64,000 nucleotides of DNA from contig WGNE01000010.1 of the NCBI GenBank assembly GCA_016124645.1, positions 1 to 64,000 on the forward strand, written 5' to 3'. The notes below the pieces were generated by a model that saw only the letters and a list, made by a program, of their open reading frames with translations, did not search any database and was not told the origin of the DNA. Numbering within the stretch: position 1 is the stretch's first letter; every line of letters starts with the position of its first letter. Of the stretch, positions 50,050-59,628 are shown one piece after another. The position numbers and the translations under genes are program-made. The DNA is from Alphaproteobacteria bacterium (GTDB lineage: Bacteria; Pseudomonadota; Alphaproteobacteria; Micavibrionales; UBA2020).

Positions 50050-51150
50050 ATGAAAAGTTTTCTTCCGCGCTTCTTGGTCATGGCGCTTTTCGCGCTGCTC
50101 GTTCCCCTTTCCGCCGCGCTGGCGCATGAGGGGGAGGGGCTGCCCGTCGGCGACGGCAAGGTCTCCACGTCACCGCGCGCGGGCTATATCTATTCCTGCC
50201 AGCAGCATTTCTTCGGCAACGGCGCGCGCCATTCGGGCGACTGGCTGGACGGCGATACATGGTATCCCGATGAAAAACCGCATGTGGGCGGCGCGCAGGA
50301 ATGGCCGTCTTCGCAAGTCTCCGTCAGCGTGGAGGACGGCATGCGCGTCATCCGCGCCAACAACCTGCCCGAACATGCGACGGGAAATTTTCCCATCCGC
50401 CGGTCCGACCCGGCCTATCGCTATGACACCAACCCCAACGCCATTTCGGCGCAGAACATCCTGTTGAAACTGCCGTTGATGCCGCAAGAGGCCGCACAGC
50501 CTTCCTGCGTGCCGATGGGCATGATCGGCTTCACCCTCGACGGCGTGGCGCTGTTCAACGGGCTGGACGCCGCGGGCCGCGACGCCGCCGCGCACGAGGT
50601 GCAGGACAAATGCGACGGCCACCCCGAGCGCAGCGGGCAATATCATTACCACAGCAACAGCCCCTGCCTGCGCGACGACGACGGCGCGGCGGGCAGGCCC
50701 AGCGACCTTGTCGGCTATGCGCTCGACGGTTTCGGTATTTACGGCATGCACGGCGATGACGGAAAAATTTTGCACGACAAGGACCTCGACGCCTGCCACG
50801 GCCATGTCAGCAAGGTGATGTGGAACGGCAAGATGCAGGAGATTTACCACTACAACATCACGCCCGAATATCCCTATATCATCGGCTGCTTCAAGGGCAC
50901 GCCGGTCTCGCGCGGGCAGCGGGGCGGCATGGGCCGGAACGACGACATGCGCGGTGGCGGCAATGGCGACCCGCACCGACAGATCATGGAAGAAGCCGCG
51001 CGCACGCTGGGCGTCGATTTCCACCGGTTGCAAAAAGCCGTCGGCCCGCCGCCGCCCGATTTCGGCCGCGCCGCGCGGGAACTGGGTATCTCCGAAGAGG
51101 ACGTGCGCAACGCCTTCGAGAACGCCCGCCGCAACGCGGGCATGCGCTGA
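50050..51150 (+). CDS. YHYH domain-containing secreted protein
   Basis: signal peptide; HPERSGQYHYHSNSPCL, LVGYALDGFGIYGMHGDDG, DACHGHVSKVMWNGKMQEIYHYNITPEYPYIIGCFKGTP. Confidence 0.85.
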   Translation: MKSFLPRFLVMALFALLVPLSAALAHEGEGLPVGDGKVSTSPRAGYIYSCQQHFFGNGARHSGDWLDGDTWYPDEKPHVGGAQEWPSSQVSVSVEDGMRVIRANNLPEHATGNFPIRRSDPAYRYDTNPNAISAQNILLKLPLMPQEAAQPSCVPMGMIGFTLDGVALFNGLDAAGRDAAAHEVQDKCDGHPERSGQYHYHSNSPCLRDDDGAAGRPSDLVGYALDGFGIYGMHGDDGKILHDKDLDACHGHVSKVMWNGKMQEIYHYNITPEYPYIIGCFKGTPVSRGQRGGMGRNDDMRGGGNGDPHRQIMEEAARTLGVDFHRLQKAVGPPPPDFGRAARELGISEEDVRNAFENARRNAGMR

Positions 51151-52427
51151 TGCCGGGCGGGGAGGGGACGGAGAAATCTTCGCGCTGCCGCATGGGTTTC
51201 CTGCGCGAGGCCAAATGGCTGAACGCCCGCCGCGTGCGCGACTATCCGCGCATCTTCCTCGTTATTTACGCCATCGCCATCATCATTGTGCTGGCGGCCA
51301 GCCGCCACGGGATCGATCAGGGGCGCCGCCCGCTGGGTACGGATTTCATGGACGTCTGGGCGGCGGGAAGGCTTTCCCTGCGGGGCCATCCGGCGGATGC
51401 CTATGACTATAAAAAGCACTATGCCGTACAAAAAGCGGCGCTGCCCTACAAGCAAGACGTGAAGCCGCCGTTCTTCGGCTGGCATTACCCGCCCATCTTC
51501 CTGTTGCTGGCGACCGCGCTCGCCATGCTGCCTTACGTCTGGGCGCTTTTCGTCTGGATGGCGGCGACGCTGCCGATGTATCTGGCCGCCATCCGCGCCA
51601 TCATCCCCGGGCGCGTCGCGATGACGGCGGCGCTGGCCTTTCCGGGCGCCTTCATGACGCTGGGCCACGGGCAGAACAGCTTTTTGACCACCGCGCTGCT
51701 GGGCGGCGGGCTGGTGCTGCTAAAGAAACGTCCGTGGATAGCGGGCGTTTTATTCGGGCTTTTGTGCTACAAGCCGCAGTTCGGGATGATATTGCCGCTG
51801 GCCTTGCTGGCGGGCGGGCACTGGCGGGCGATTTTCTCGGCGGGTTTCACCGTCGTCGCCGTCTGCGCCCTGTCATGGCTGGCCTTCGGCACGGAGACGT
51901 GGATCGCCTTTTTCCACAGCCTCGGCCTCACGCGCCATTACGTGCTGGAGCAGGGGCCGACCGGCTGGGAGAAGATCGAGAGCATATTCTCCGCCGTGCG
52001 GATGCTGGGCGGCGGCATCCAGCTCGCCTATGCCGCGCAGATGTTCGAAAGCGTCTTTTGCACCCTTTGCGTCATCGCCGTCTGGCGCAGCCCGGCGGTG
52101 GAAGACGGGCTGAAATACGCCATGCTGGTCACCGCGGCCATGATGTCCACGCCCTATATACTGGATTACGACCTGACCGCCATGGCCCTGCCGATGGCGT
52201 GGCTGGCGGTGACGGGGCTGCGCGACGGCTTCCTGCCGTGGGAGAAGATCACGCTGGTGGTGATGTTCGTCCTGCCCGTCATCGCGCGGCTGCTGGGCAA
52301 GCTGACGACCACGCCGGTCGGGCCGGTCATGATGATCTATTTCCTCGCCATGCTGCTGCACCGTATCGTGCACCAGATAAATGCGGGAAAAACCCAGCAG
52401 GAACAATCCACCAGCGGAAGTTTTTGA
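51150..52427 (+). CDS. glycosyltransferase 87 / DUF2029 family membrane protein
   Basis: DFMDVWAAGRLSLRGHPADAYD, multi-TM, GLLCYKPQFGMILPLALLAGGHWRA. Confidence 0.82.
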   Translation: MPGGEGTEKSSRCRMGFLREAKWLNARRVRDYPRIFLVIYAIAIIIVLAASRHGIDQGRRPLGTDFMDVWAAGRLSLRGHPADAYDYKKHYAVQKAALPYKQDVKPPFFGWHYPPIFLLLATALAMLPYVWALFVWMAATLPMYLAAIRAIIPGRVAMTAALAFPGAFMTLGHGQNSFLTTALLGGGLVLLKKRPWIAGVLFGLLCYKPQFGMILPLALLAGGHWRAIFSAGFTVVAVCALSWLAFGTETWIAFFHSLGLTRHYVLEQGPTGWEKIESIFSAVRMLGGGIQLAYAAQMFESVFCTLCVIAVWRSPAVEDGLKYAMLVTAAMMSTPYILDYDLTAMALPMAWLAVTGLRDGFLPWEKITLVVMFVLPVIARLLGKLTTTPVGPVMMIYFLAMLLHRIVHQINAGKTQQEQSTSGSF

Positions 52428-52582
52428 TGTAGCGCGCCGACAGGCTGCCTTTGCTCCAAAGCTTTACGTAAATTATCTAATCAGCGTTATGTTTCCAGCC
52501 TTGCAAAAACCCCTTCATTTGCTTAATTAGGGGAGGTCAGTTTTATCGTTTTACCGTTATTTTACCGAGAAAAGAGGCTCCA

Positions 52583-53599
52583 TTGGCATCATCAGGTTCA
52601 TCGGGAAAGGCAAAGCTCCAGAGCGTGAAATCGCCTTCCAACATCGCGTCGCCGGAGCAGATGCTCCAGTACTATAAAGACATGCTCTTGATCCGCCGTT
52701 TCGAGGAGAAGGCGGGCCAGCTTTACGGCATGGGGCTCATCGGCGGTTTCTGCCACCTTTACATCGGTCAGGAAGCGGTCGTCGTGGGCGTGCAATCGAC
52801 GCTGCAGGAAAAAGACACCGTCATCACCGCGTACCGCGACCACGGCCACATGCTGGCCTGCGGCATGGACGCCAAGGGCGTCATGGCCGAGCTGACCGGG
52901 AGCAAGGGCGGCTACTCCAAGGGCAAGGGCGGCTCCATGCACATGTTCAGCCGCGAAAAGGGCTTCTACGGCGGCCACGGCATCGTCGGCGTGACGGGCC
53001 CGCTGGGCGCGGGGCTCGCCTTCGCGCATAAATACCGCGGCGACGGCGGCATCAGCGTTGCCTATTACGGCGACGGCGCGGCCAACCAGGGCCAGATCTA
53101 CGAGGCATACAACATCGCCGCCCTGTGGAAGCTTCCGGTGTTGTTCATCATCGAGAACAACAAATACGGCATGGGCACCAGCCAGAAACGCCACGCGGCG
53201 GGCGAGCTTTACAAGCGCGGCGAGGCCTACGGCATCCCCGGCGAGAAGGTCGATGGCATGAACGTGCTCTCCGTGCGCGAGGCCGCGCTGAAGGCGGAGG
53301 AATACATCCGCGGCGGCAACGGCCCGATGATTTTGGAATTTTCGACCTACCGCTACCGCGGCCACTCGATGTCCGACCCCGGCAAATACCGGAGCAAGGA
53401 AGAGGTCACGGAAATGCGCGAGCATCACGACCCCATCGACACCATCAAGAAAGTCATCCTCGAAGCCGGCAAGGTGAGCGAGGACGAGTTCAAGGCCATC
53501 GAAAAAGAAACCAAGGCCGTCGTCAACGAGGCCGCGGAATTCGCACAGCAGAGCCCGGAGCCGGACCCGTCCGAGCTTTGGACCGACGTATTGCTTTAA
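52583..53599 (+). CDS. pdhA: pyruvate dehydrogenase E1 component subunit alpha
   Basis: MLLIRRFEEKAGQLYGMGLIGGFCHLYIGQEAVVVG; GDGAANQGQIYEAYNIAALWKLP; TYRYRGHSMSDP. Confidence 0.95.
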   Translation: MASSGSSGKAKLQSVKSPSNIASPEQMLQYYKDMLLIRRFEEKAGQLYGMGLIGGFCHLYIGQEAVVVGVQSTLQEKDTVITAYRDHGHMLACGMDAKGVMAELTGSKGGYSKGKGGSMHMFSREKGFYGGHGIVGVTGPLGAGLAFAHKYRGDGGISVAYYGDGAANQGQIYEAYNIAALWKLPVLFIIENNKYGMGTSQKRHAAGELYKRGEAYGIPGEKVDGMNVLSVREAALKAEEYIRGGNGPMILEFSTYRYRGHSMSDPGKYRSKEEVTEMREHHDPIDTIKKVILEAGKVSEDEFKAIEKETKAVVNEAAEFAQQSPEPDPSELWTDVLL

Positions 53600-53614
53600 G
53601 GAGAGGGAACAGAC

Positions 53615-54991
53615 ATGTCCATTCAGATACTCATGCCCGCCCTTTCGCCCACGATGACAGAAGGCAAGCTTGCCAAGTGGGTCAAGAAGGAAGGCGACGA
53701 AATCAAGGCCGGCACCGTCATCGCCGAGATCGAGACCGACAAGGCGACGATGGAGGTCGAGGCCGTGGATGAAGGCATTCTCGGCAAGATCCTCGTGCCC
53801 GAGGGGACCGAGGGCGTCGCCGTCAACACGCCCATCGCCGTGCTGCTCGAAGACGGCGAAAGCGCCGCCGACGTGAAGTCCGAAGCTGCGGCACCCGCTG
53901 CCGCGCCCGCCGCCGCCGAAGCGCCCGTCGCAGAGCCGTCGTGCCATCCGCAATCGGCTCCGCCCGCCGCCGCGCCCGTGGCGCAGGAAAAGGACTGGAC
54001 CGGCCCCACCGTCACACTGACCGTGCGCGAAGCTTTGCGCGACGCGATGGCGGAAGAAATGCGCAACGACCCTGACGTGTTTGTCATGGGCGAGGAAGTC
54101 GCGGAATACCAAGGCGCCTATAAAGTCACACAAGGGTTGCTGCAGGAATTCGGCGACAAGCGCGTCATCGACACGCCGATCACCGAATACGGTTTCGCCG
54201 GCATCGCCGTCGGGGCCGCCTTCTCGGGCCTCAAGCCCGTCACGGAATTCATGACGTGGAATTTCGCCATGCAGGCCATCGACCATATCATCAACTCCGC
54301 CGCCAAGACGCTTTACATGGCGGGCGGGCAGCTGGGCTGCCCCATCGTGTTCCGCGGCCCGAACGGGGCGGCGTCGCGCGTGGGCGCGCAGCACTCGCAG
54401 TGCTACGCCAGCTGGTACGCGCATGTGCCGGGGCTGAAGGTCATCGCGCCCTGGTCATCGGCGGATGCGAAGGGGCTTTTGAAAGCCGCCATCCGCGACC
54501 CCAACCCGGTCGTCTGCCTCGAGAACGAGATCATGTACGGCCAGTCCTTCGAGGTGCCGACGGACCCGGACTTCATCCTGCCCATCGGCCGCGCCAAGAT
54601 CGAGCGGGCGGGGACGGACGTGACCATCACCGCTTTCTCGCGCATGGTCGGCGTCGCCCTTCAGGCGGCGGAGGAACTGGCCGCGCAGGGCATCAGCGCG
54701 GAGGTCATCAACCTTCGCACCCTGCGCCCGCTGGATACCGAAACCATCGTCGAGAGCGTGAAGAAGACCAACCGCCTCGTCTCCGTGGAGGAAGGCTGGC
54801 ACGTCGCGGGCATCGGTTCGGAAATGGCCGCGATCATGATGGAACAGTGCTTCGATTACCTCGATGCGCCCGTCACCCGCGTCTATGGCGCGGACGTTCC
54901 CATGCCCTACGCCGCCAACCTCGAAAAACTGGCGCTGCCGCAGGTCGAACATATCGTCGATGCAGCGAAGAAGGTGTCCTATGCCGCATAA
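53615..54991 (+). CDS. pdhB: pyruvate dehydrogenase E1 component subunit beta with N-terminal lipoyl domain
   Basis: N-terminal [44 protein letters not shown], then [37 protein letters not shown]. Confidence 0.95.
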   Translation: MSIQILMPALSPTMTEGKLAKWVKKEGDEIKAGTVIAEIETDKATMEVEAVDEGILGKILVPEGTEGVAVNTPIAVLLEDGESAADVKSEAAAPAAAPAAAEAPVAEPSCHPQSAPPAAAPVAQEKDWTGPTVTLTVREALRDAMAEEMRNDPDVFVMGEEVAEYQGAYKVTQGLLQEFGDKRVIDTPITEYGFAGIAVGAAFSGLKPVTEFMTWNFAMQAIDHIINSAAKTLYMAGGQLGCPIVFRGPNGAASRVGAQHSQCYASWYAHVPGLKVIAPWSSADAKGLLKAAIRDPNPVVCLENEIMYGQSFEVPTDPDFILPIGRAKIERAGTDVTITAFSRMVGVALQAAEELAAQGISAEVINLRTLRPLDTETIVESVKKTNRLVSVEEGWHVAGIGSEMAAIMMEQCFDYLDAPVTRVYGADVPMPYAANLEKLALPQVEHIVDAAKKVSYAA

Positions 54992-56273
54992 TGTCCTCAT
55001 GCCCGCCCTGTCGCCCACGATGACCGAGGGCAAGCTCGCCAAATGGCTGAAAAAGGAAGGCGACGAGATCAAGGCCGGCACCGTCATCGCCGAGATCGAG
55101 ACCGACAAGGCGACGATGGAAGTCGAAGCCGTGGAGGAAGGCACGCTCGCCAAGATCCTCGTGCCCGCGGGCACGGAAGGCGTGGCCGTGAATACCCTCA
55201 TCGCCGTGCTGCTGGAAGAGGGGGAGGACGCCTCCGCCCTGAAAAACATCGGTGCGGGCGGCGCGCCCAAGACGGTGACGCCCGCCAACCAGCCCTCGGC
55301 CGAGCCCTCGAAGCCCGCACCCAGCATGGCGGTGGCGCAAAAAGCCGCGCCCGCGCCGGTATCGGCCACGGGTGGACGCATCTTCGCGAGCCCGCTGGCC
55401 AAACGGATTGCAAAAGAGCGCGGCATCGACCTTTCGACCGTCAAGGGTTCCGGCCCGCACGGGCGCATCGTCGTGACGGATCTGGACAAGGCCAAAGCAG
55501 GGGCGGCTCCCGTCGCGGGCGCACCCGCAACGCGCGCACCTGTCGCGCCCTCCGGCCCCGGCGCGCAGGCGCTGGCGGATGCTTACGGCATTCCTTACAG
55601 CCTCGTGCCGAACTCCGGCGTGCGCAAGGTCATCGCCCGCCGCCTTGGCGAGGCGAAGCAGACCGTGCCGCATTTCTACTTAAGCGTGGACATCGACCTC
55701 GACGCGCTTTTGAAGCTGCGCAAGGAGCTGAACGATTCCGCCGAGGGGTTCAAGATATCGGTCAACGATTTCGTCATCAAGGCCACCGCCGTCGCGCTCG
55801 AGAAATACCCGGCCGCGAACGTTTCGTGGACGGATGAAAACATCGTGCAGTACGAGCGCGCGGATGTTTCCGTGGCGGTCGCGACCGAAAACGGGCTCAT
55901 CACCCCCATCATCAAGGACGCGGCGAACAAGAGCCTGAAGGTCATCTCCAACGAGATGAAGGTTCTGGCCGCCAAGGCCCGCGACGGCAAGCTGAAGCCC
56001 GAGGAATTCCAGGGCGGGACGATTTCCGTCTCCAACCTCGGCATGTTCGGCATCCGCGAATTCGCCGCCATCGTCAACCCGCCGCAGGGGGCCATCCTTG
56101 CCGTCGGCGCGGGCGAGCAGCGCGCGGTGGTGAAGGACGGCCATCTCGCCGTCGCCACGCAGATGACCGTGACCATGTCCACCGACCACCGCTGCATCGA
56201 CGGCGCGGTCGGCGCGGAATACCTGCAGGTCTTCAAGAAGCTGCTTGAAAGCCCGATGAGTTTGATCCTTTAA
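54981..56273 (+). CDS. pdhC: pyruvate dehydrogenase E2, dihydrolipoamide acetyltransferase
   Basis: [27 protein letters not shown] lipoyl domain; [31 protein letters not shown]3-binding; [17 protein letters not shown] catalytic. Confidence 0.95.
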   Translation: MPHNVLMPALSPTMTEGKLAKWLKKEGDEIKAGTVIAEIETDKATMEVEAVEEGTLAKILVPAGTEGVAVNTLIAVLLEEGEDASALKNIGAGGAPKTVTPANQPSAEPSKPAPSMAVAQKAAPAPVSATGGRIFASPLAKRIAKERGIDLSTVKGSGPHGRIVVTDLDKAKAGAAPVAGAPATRAPVAPSGPGAQALADAYGIPYSLVPNSGVRKVIARRLGEAKQTVPHFYLSVDIDLDALLKLRKELNDSAEGFKISVNDFVIKATAVALEKYPAANVSWTDENIVQYERADVSVAVATENGLITPIIKDAANKSLKVISNEMKVLAAKARDGKLKPEEFQGGTISVSNLGMFGIREFAAIVNPPQGAILAVGAGEQRAVVKDGHLAVATQMTVTMSTDHRCIDGAVGAEYLQVFKKLLESPMSLIL

Positions 56274-56277
56274 ATCG

Positions 56278-56356
56278 CGCCATCCCCGCGAAGGCGGGGA
56301 TCCGGCCCGATGATTAAAATAAAAAAGTCCAGACCCGCGCCTGCGCGGGGGTGGCG
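56278..56356. repeat. Element C: paired inverted hairpin repeat (REPIN/MITE-like), empty, between pdhC and lpd
   Basis: CGCCATCCCCGCGAAGGCGGGGATCCGG (56278-56305), 23-nt spacer, CCAGACCCGCGCCTGCGCGGGGGTGGCG (56329-56356). Confidence 0.85.
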
Positions 56357-56367
56357 GAGGAGGGAAA

Positions 56368-57771
56368 ATGTCCGAACAAACTTTTGACATCGTCGTCATC
56401 GGCGCCGGTCCCGGCGGGTACGTCGCTGCCATCCGCGCGGCGCAGCTGGGGATGAAGGTCGCCATCGTGGAGCGCGAGCATCTGGGCGGCATCTGCCTGA
56501 ACTGGGGCTGCATCCCGACCAAGGCGCTGCTGCGCTGCTCGGAGATCAACCACCTTTTGCACAACCTCGACGCCTTCGGCTTCAAGGCTGAAAAAGTCAG
56601 CTTCGACTTCAAGAAAATCGTCGAGCGTTCGCGCAAGGTCGCGGCGCAGCTGTCGGGCGGCATCAAGCACCTGATGAAGAAGAACAAGGTCACCGTGTTC
56701 GACGGTTCCGGCAAGCTGCTGGGCAAGGGCAAAATCGCCGTCACGGACAAGGACGGCAAGCCGGTCGCGGACCTGAAATCGCCGCATATCATCATCGCCA
56801 CCGGCGCGCGCGCCCGCGTCCTGCCGGGGCTGGAGCCGGACGGCAAGCTGGTCTGGACCTACAAGGAAGCGATGACGCCGGAGGCCATGCCGAAATCACT
56901 GCTGGTCGTCGGCTCCGGCGCCATCGGCATCGAGTTCGCCAGCTTCTACCGCAACATGGGCGCGGAGGTCACGGTCGTGGAGGTCATGGACCGCGTGCTG
57001 CCCGTGGAAGACGCGGATATTTCCGCCTTCGCGCGCAAGGCCTTCGAGAAGCAGGGCATGAAGATCATGACCTCCGCCAAGGTCGTCAAGCTGGACAAAT
57101 CCGCAGACAGCGTGACCGCGCATGTCGAGGTGGGGGGCAAGACGGAGAAGATCACCGTCGATCGCGTCATCTCCGCCGTCGGCATCGCCGCCAATACCGA
57201 AAACCTCGGCCTTGAAAACACCAAGGTCAAGCTGGACCGCGGGCATATCGTGGTGAACCAGTGGCTGGAAACGGGCGAGCCCGGCGTCTATGCCATCGGC
57301 GACGTCGTCGCGGGCCCGTGGCTGGCGCACAAGGCGAGCCACGAGGGAGTCATCTGCGTCGAGAAGATCAAGGGCGTGAACGACGTCCACCCGATGAAGA
57401 CCGAGAACATTCCCGGCTGCACCTATTGCATGCCGCAGGTCGCCTCCGTTGGCCTGACCGAAGCGAAGGCGAAGGAGAAGGGCTATCAGGTCAAGGTCGG
57501 CAAGTTCCCCTTCATCGGCAACGGCAAGGCCAGCGCGCTGGGCGAACCGGAAGGTTTGGTCAAGACCGTCTTCGACGCCAAGACCGGCGAATTGCTGGGC
57601 GCACATATGGTCGGCGCGGAAGTGACGGAAATGATTCAGGGCTACGGCATCGCCAAGACGCTGGAGACGACCGAGGTCGAGCTGATGCACGCCATCTTCC
57701 CGCACCCCACGCTCTCGGAAATGATGCATGAATCCGTGCTGGACGCCTACGGCAAGGTCATCCATATGTGA
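56368..57771 (+). CDS. lpdA: dihydrolipoyl dehydrogenase
   Basis: VIGAGPGGYVAAIRAAQLGMKVAIVE, GGICLNWGCIPTKALL, HPTLSEMMHESVLDAYG. Confidence 0.96.
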   Translation: MSEQTFDIVVIGAGPGGYVAAIRAAQLGMKVAIVEREHLGGICLNWGCIPTKALLRCSEINHLLHNLDAFGFKAEKVSFDFKKIVERSRKVAAQLSGGIKHLMKKNKVTVFDGSGKLLGKGKIAVTDKDGKPVADLKSPHIIIATGARARVLPGLEPDGKLVWTYKEAMTPEAMPKSLLVVGSGAIGIEFASFYRNMGAEVTVVEVMDRVLPVEDADISAFARKAFEKQGMKIMTSAKVVKLDKSADSVTAHVEVGGKTEKITVDRVISAVGIAANTENLGLENTKVKLDRGHIVVNQWLETGEPGVYAIGDVVAGPWLAHKASHEGVICVEKIKGVNDVHPMKTENIPGCTYCMPQVASVGLTEAKAKEKGYQVKVGKFPFIGNGKASALGEPEGLVKTVFDAKTGELLGAHMVGAEVTEMIQGYGIAKTLETTEVELMHAIFPHPTLSEMMHESVLDAYGKVIHM

Positions 57772-57778
57772 TGACCCC

Positions 57779-58140
57779 CGTCATTCCGGCGAAAGCCGGA
57801 ATCCAGAAGGCCTAACTGCATGGAAAAACAGTATTTTGTGTATATTCTGGCCAGCAAACGGAACGGTACCCTTTACGTGGGCGTGACGCGCGACCTTGTA
57901 AAAAGGGTCTATGAGCATAAAAATGGGCTGGTCGAAGGCTTCACAAAGAAATATGGTGTAAAGCAACTGGTGCATTATGAAACATTCGGAGAGGCCGCGA
58001 ACGCCATTCACCGCGAAAATGCCTCAAGGAATGGAAGCGCCGCTGGAAAACGGATTTGATCGAAAAAGGGAAACCGGACTGGAAAGATTTGTACAGCGGC
58101 ATAGCTATGTAACTGGATCCCGGCTTTCGCCGGGATGACG
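57779..58140. mobile_element. Element D: inverted hairpin-repeat pair enclosing a GIY-YIG nuclease gene
   Basis: left CGTCATTCCGGCGAAAGCCGGAATCCAG (57779-57806), right CTGGATCCCGGCTTTCGCCGGGATGACG (58113-58140) inverted; same terminal architecture as elements A-C; interior filled by a GIY-YIG ORF. Mobility is inferred, not shown. Confidence 0.7.
57820..58112 (+). pseudogene. small GIY-YIG nuclease (UPF0213/COG2827-like), apparently frameshifted
   Basis: MEKQYFVYILASKRNGTLYVGVTRDLVKRVYEHKNGLVEGFTKKYGVKQLVHYETFGEAANAIHRE then frame shift; the -1 frame gives CLKEWKRRWKTDLIEKGKPDWKDLYSGIAM* ending at 58112. The intact annotated frame stops at 58059. Confidence 0.85.
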
Positions 58141-58181
58141 CTGAAAAGACTTTCCAGCGCAGAACCGGAAGACAGGACGAA

Positions 58182-59153
58182 ATGGAAGACATCAAACAAC
58201 AACCCGCCGAAAAGAAAAAATCCGAGCACCGCCACCCGGAAAAACGCAACCGGCCCGATACGCCGATTTTGCGCAAGCCGGAATGGATCCGCGTGAAGGC
58301 GCCGGTTTCGCCGGAGTACCATGAAACGACCAAGCTGATGCGTCAGCTCAACCTCGCCACCGTATGCGAGGAGGCGGCCTGCCCGAACATCGGCGAATGC
58401 TGGAAGCAGCAGCACGCGACCTTCATGATTCTGGGCGCGACCTGCACGCGCGCCTGCTCGTTCTGCAACGTGGCGACGGGCATCCCCGACAAGCTGGACC
58501 CCTTCGAGGCCGCGCGCGTCGCCATCGGCGTGCAGAAACTGGGCCTGAAGCACGTCGTCATCACCTCCGTCGATCGCGACGACCTCGACGACGGCGGGGC
58601 GCAGCAGTTCGTGAAGGTCATCAACGAAATCCGCCGCCTGTCGCCCGGCACGACCATCGAGATCCTGACGCCCGACTTCAAGGACAAGCAGGGCGCGATC
58701 GAGGCGATCGTGGAAGCGAAGCCCGACGTCTTCAACCACAACATGGAGACGATTCCGCGGCTCTATCCCACCATTCGCCCCGGCTCGCGCTATTTCACTT
58801 CGCTCGAGCTGCTGAGCCGCGTCAAGCGCCTCGACCCCACCATCTTCACCAAGTCGGGCCTGATGGTCGGCCTTGGCGAGAGCAAGACAGAGGTCATGCA
58901 GGTCATGGACGACTTGCGCGCCGCCGACGTCGATTTCCTGACCATGGGCCAGTACCTGCAGCCCACGACCAAGCACGCCGCGGTCGAGAAGTTCGTGACG
59001 CCGGAAGAATTCAAGACCTATGAAACCATCGCGCGCGGCAAGGGTTTCCTGATGGTCTCGGCCACGCCGCTGACCCGTTCCTCCTACCACGCCGACGCGG
59101 ATTTCGAGAAGCTGCGCGCCGCGCGCGAAGCGAAACTGGCCGCCGCGCAATAA
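58182..59153 (+). CDS. lipA: lipoyl synthase
   Basis: [28 protein letters not shown] (radical SAM CxxxCxxC), [12 protein letters not shown]. Confidence 0.96.
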   Translation: MEDIKQQPAEKKKSEHRHPEKRNRPDTPILRKPEWIRVKAPVSPEYHETTKLMRQLNLATVCEEAACPNIGECWKQQHATFMILGATCTRACSFCNVATGIPDKLDPFEAARVAIGVQKLGLKHVVITSVDRDDLDDGGAQQFVKVINEIRRLSPGTTIEILTPDFKDKQGAIEAIVEAKPDVFNHNMETIPRLYPTIRPGSRYFTSLELLSRVKRLDPTIFTKSGLMVGLGESKTEVMQVMDDLRAADVDFLTMGQYLQPTTKHAAVEKFVTPEEFKTYETIARGKGFLMVSATPLTRSSYHADADFEKLRAAREAKLAAAQ

Positions 59154-59178
59154 CCAGAGGGGAAGGGCGGCGCGCCAC

Positions 59179-59622
59179 ATGCCCACGCATCAGGAAAAAC
59201 GCATCGTCCCCTATTCGCCGGAACAGCTTTTCGGCCTCGTCATGGATATCGAGAAATACCCGGAATTCCTGCCGTGGTGCATCGGCGCGCGCGTGAACGA
59301 GCGCAAGGACAACAACGTCAGCGCCGAGGTCATCGTGGGCTACAAGGTGCTGCGGGAAAAATTCGTCTCCCGCGTGCATTTCGAGCCGAACAAGGAGATA
59401 GAGGTCGAATACCTGAAGGGACCCATGCGTCACCTGCACAACAAATGGGTCTTCCGCGCGCTGCGCGGCGGCCAGTGCGAGGTGGATTTCTACGTCGATT
59501 TTTCCCTGAACACGAAACTGCTGGAAAAGCTGGTCGATCAGTTCTTCCAGCGCGCGCTGGTCAAGATGATCAACGCCTTCGAGGCGCGCGCGCTCGCGCT
59601 TTACGGCGGCAACCGTCATTAA
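59179..59622 (+). CDS. type II toxin-antitoxin RatA / coenzyme Q-binding COQ10-like protein (START fold)
   Basis: YSPEQLFGLVMDIEKYPEFLPWCIGARV...VDFYVDFSLNTKLLEKLVDQFFQRALVKMINAFEARA; adjacent to lipA. Confidence 0.88.
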   Translation: MPTHQEKRIVPYSPEQLFGLVMDIEKYPEFLPWCIGARVNERKDNNVSAEVIVGYKVLREKFVSRVHFEPNKEIEVEYLKGPMRHLHNKWVFRALRGGQCEVDFYVDFSLNTKLLEKLVDQFFQRALVKMINAFEARALALYGGNRH

Positions 59623-59628
59623 AGAAAT

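Noticed and set aside
58016-58022. Programmed -1 frameshifting in the GIY-YIG gene
   Set aside because: GAAAATG is not a canonical X_XXY_YYZ slippery heptamer in frame and no downstream stimulatory structure is evident before the right repeat; a simple deletion is more likely
59179-59622. RatA-like toxin as part of a toxin-antitoxin system
   Set aside because: Position next to lipA and sequence fit the COQ10/START housekeeping protein; no RatB-like partner was seen adjacent
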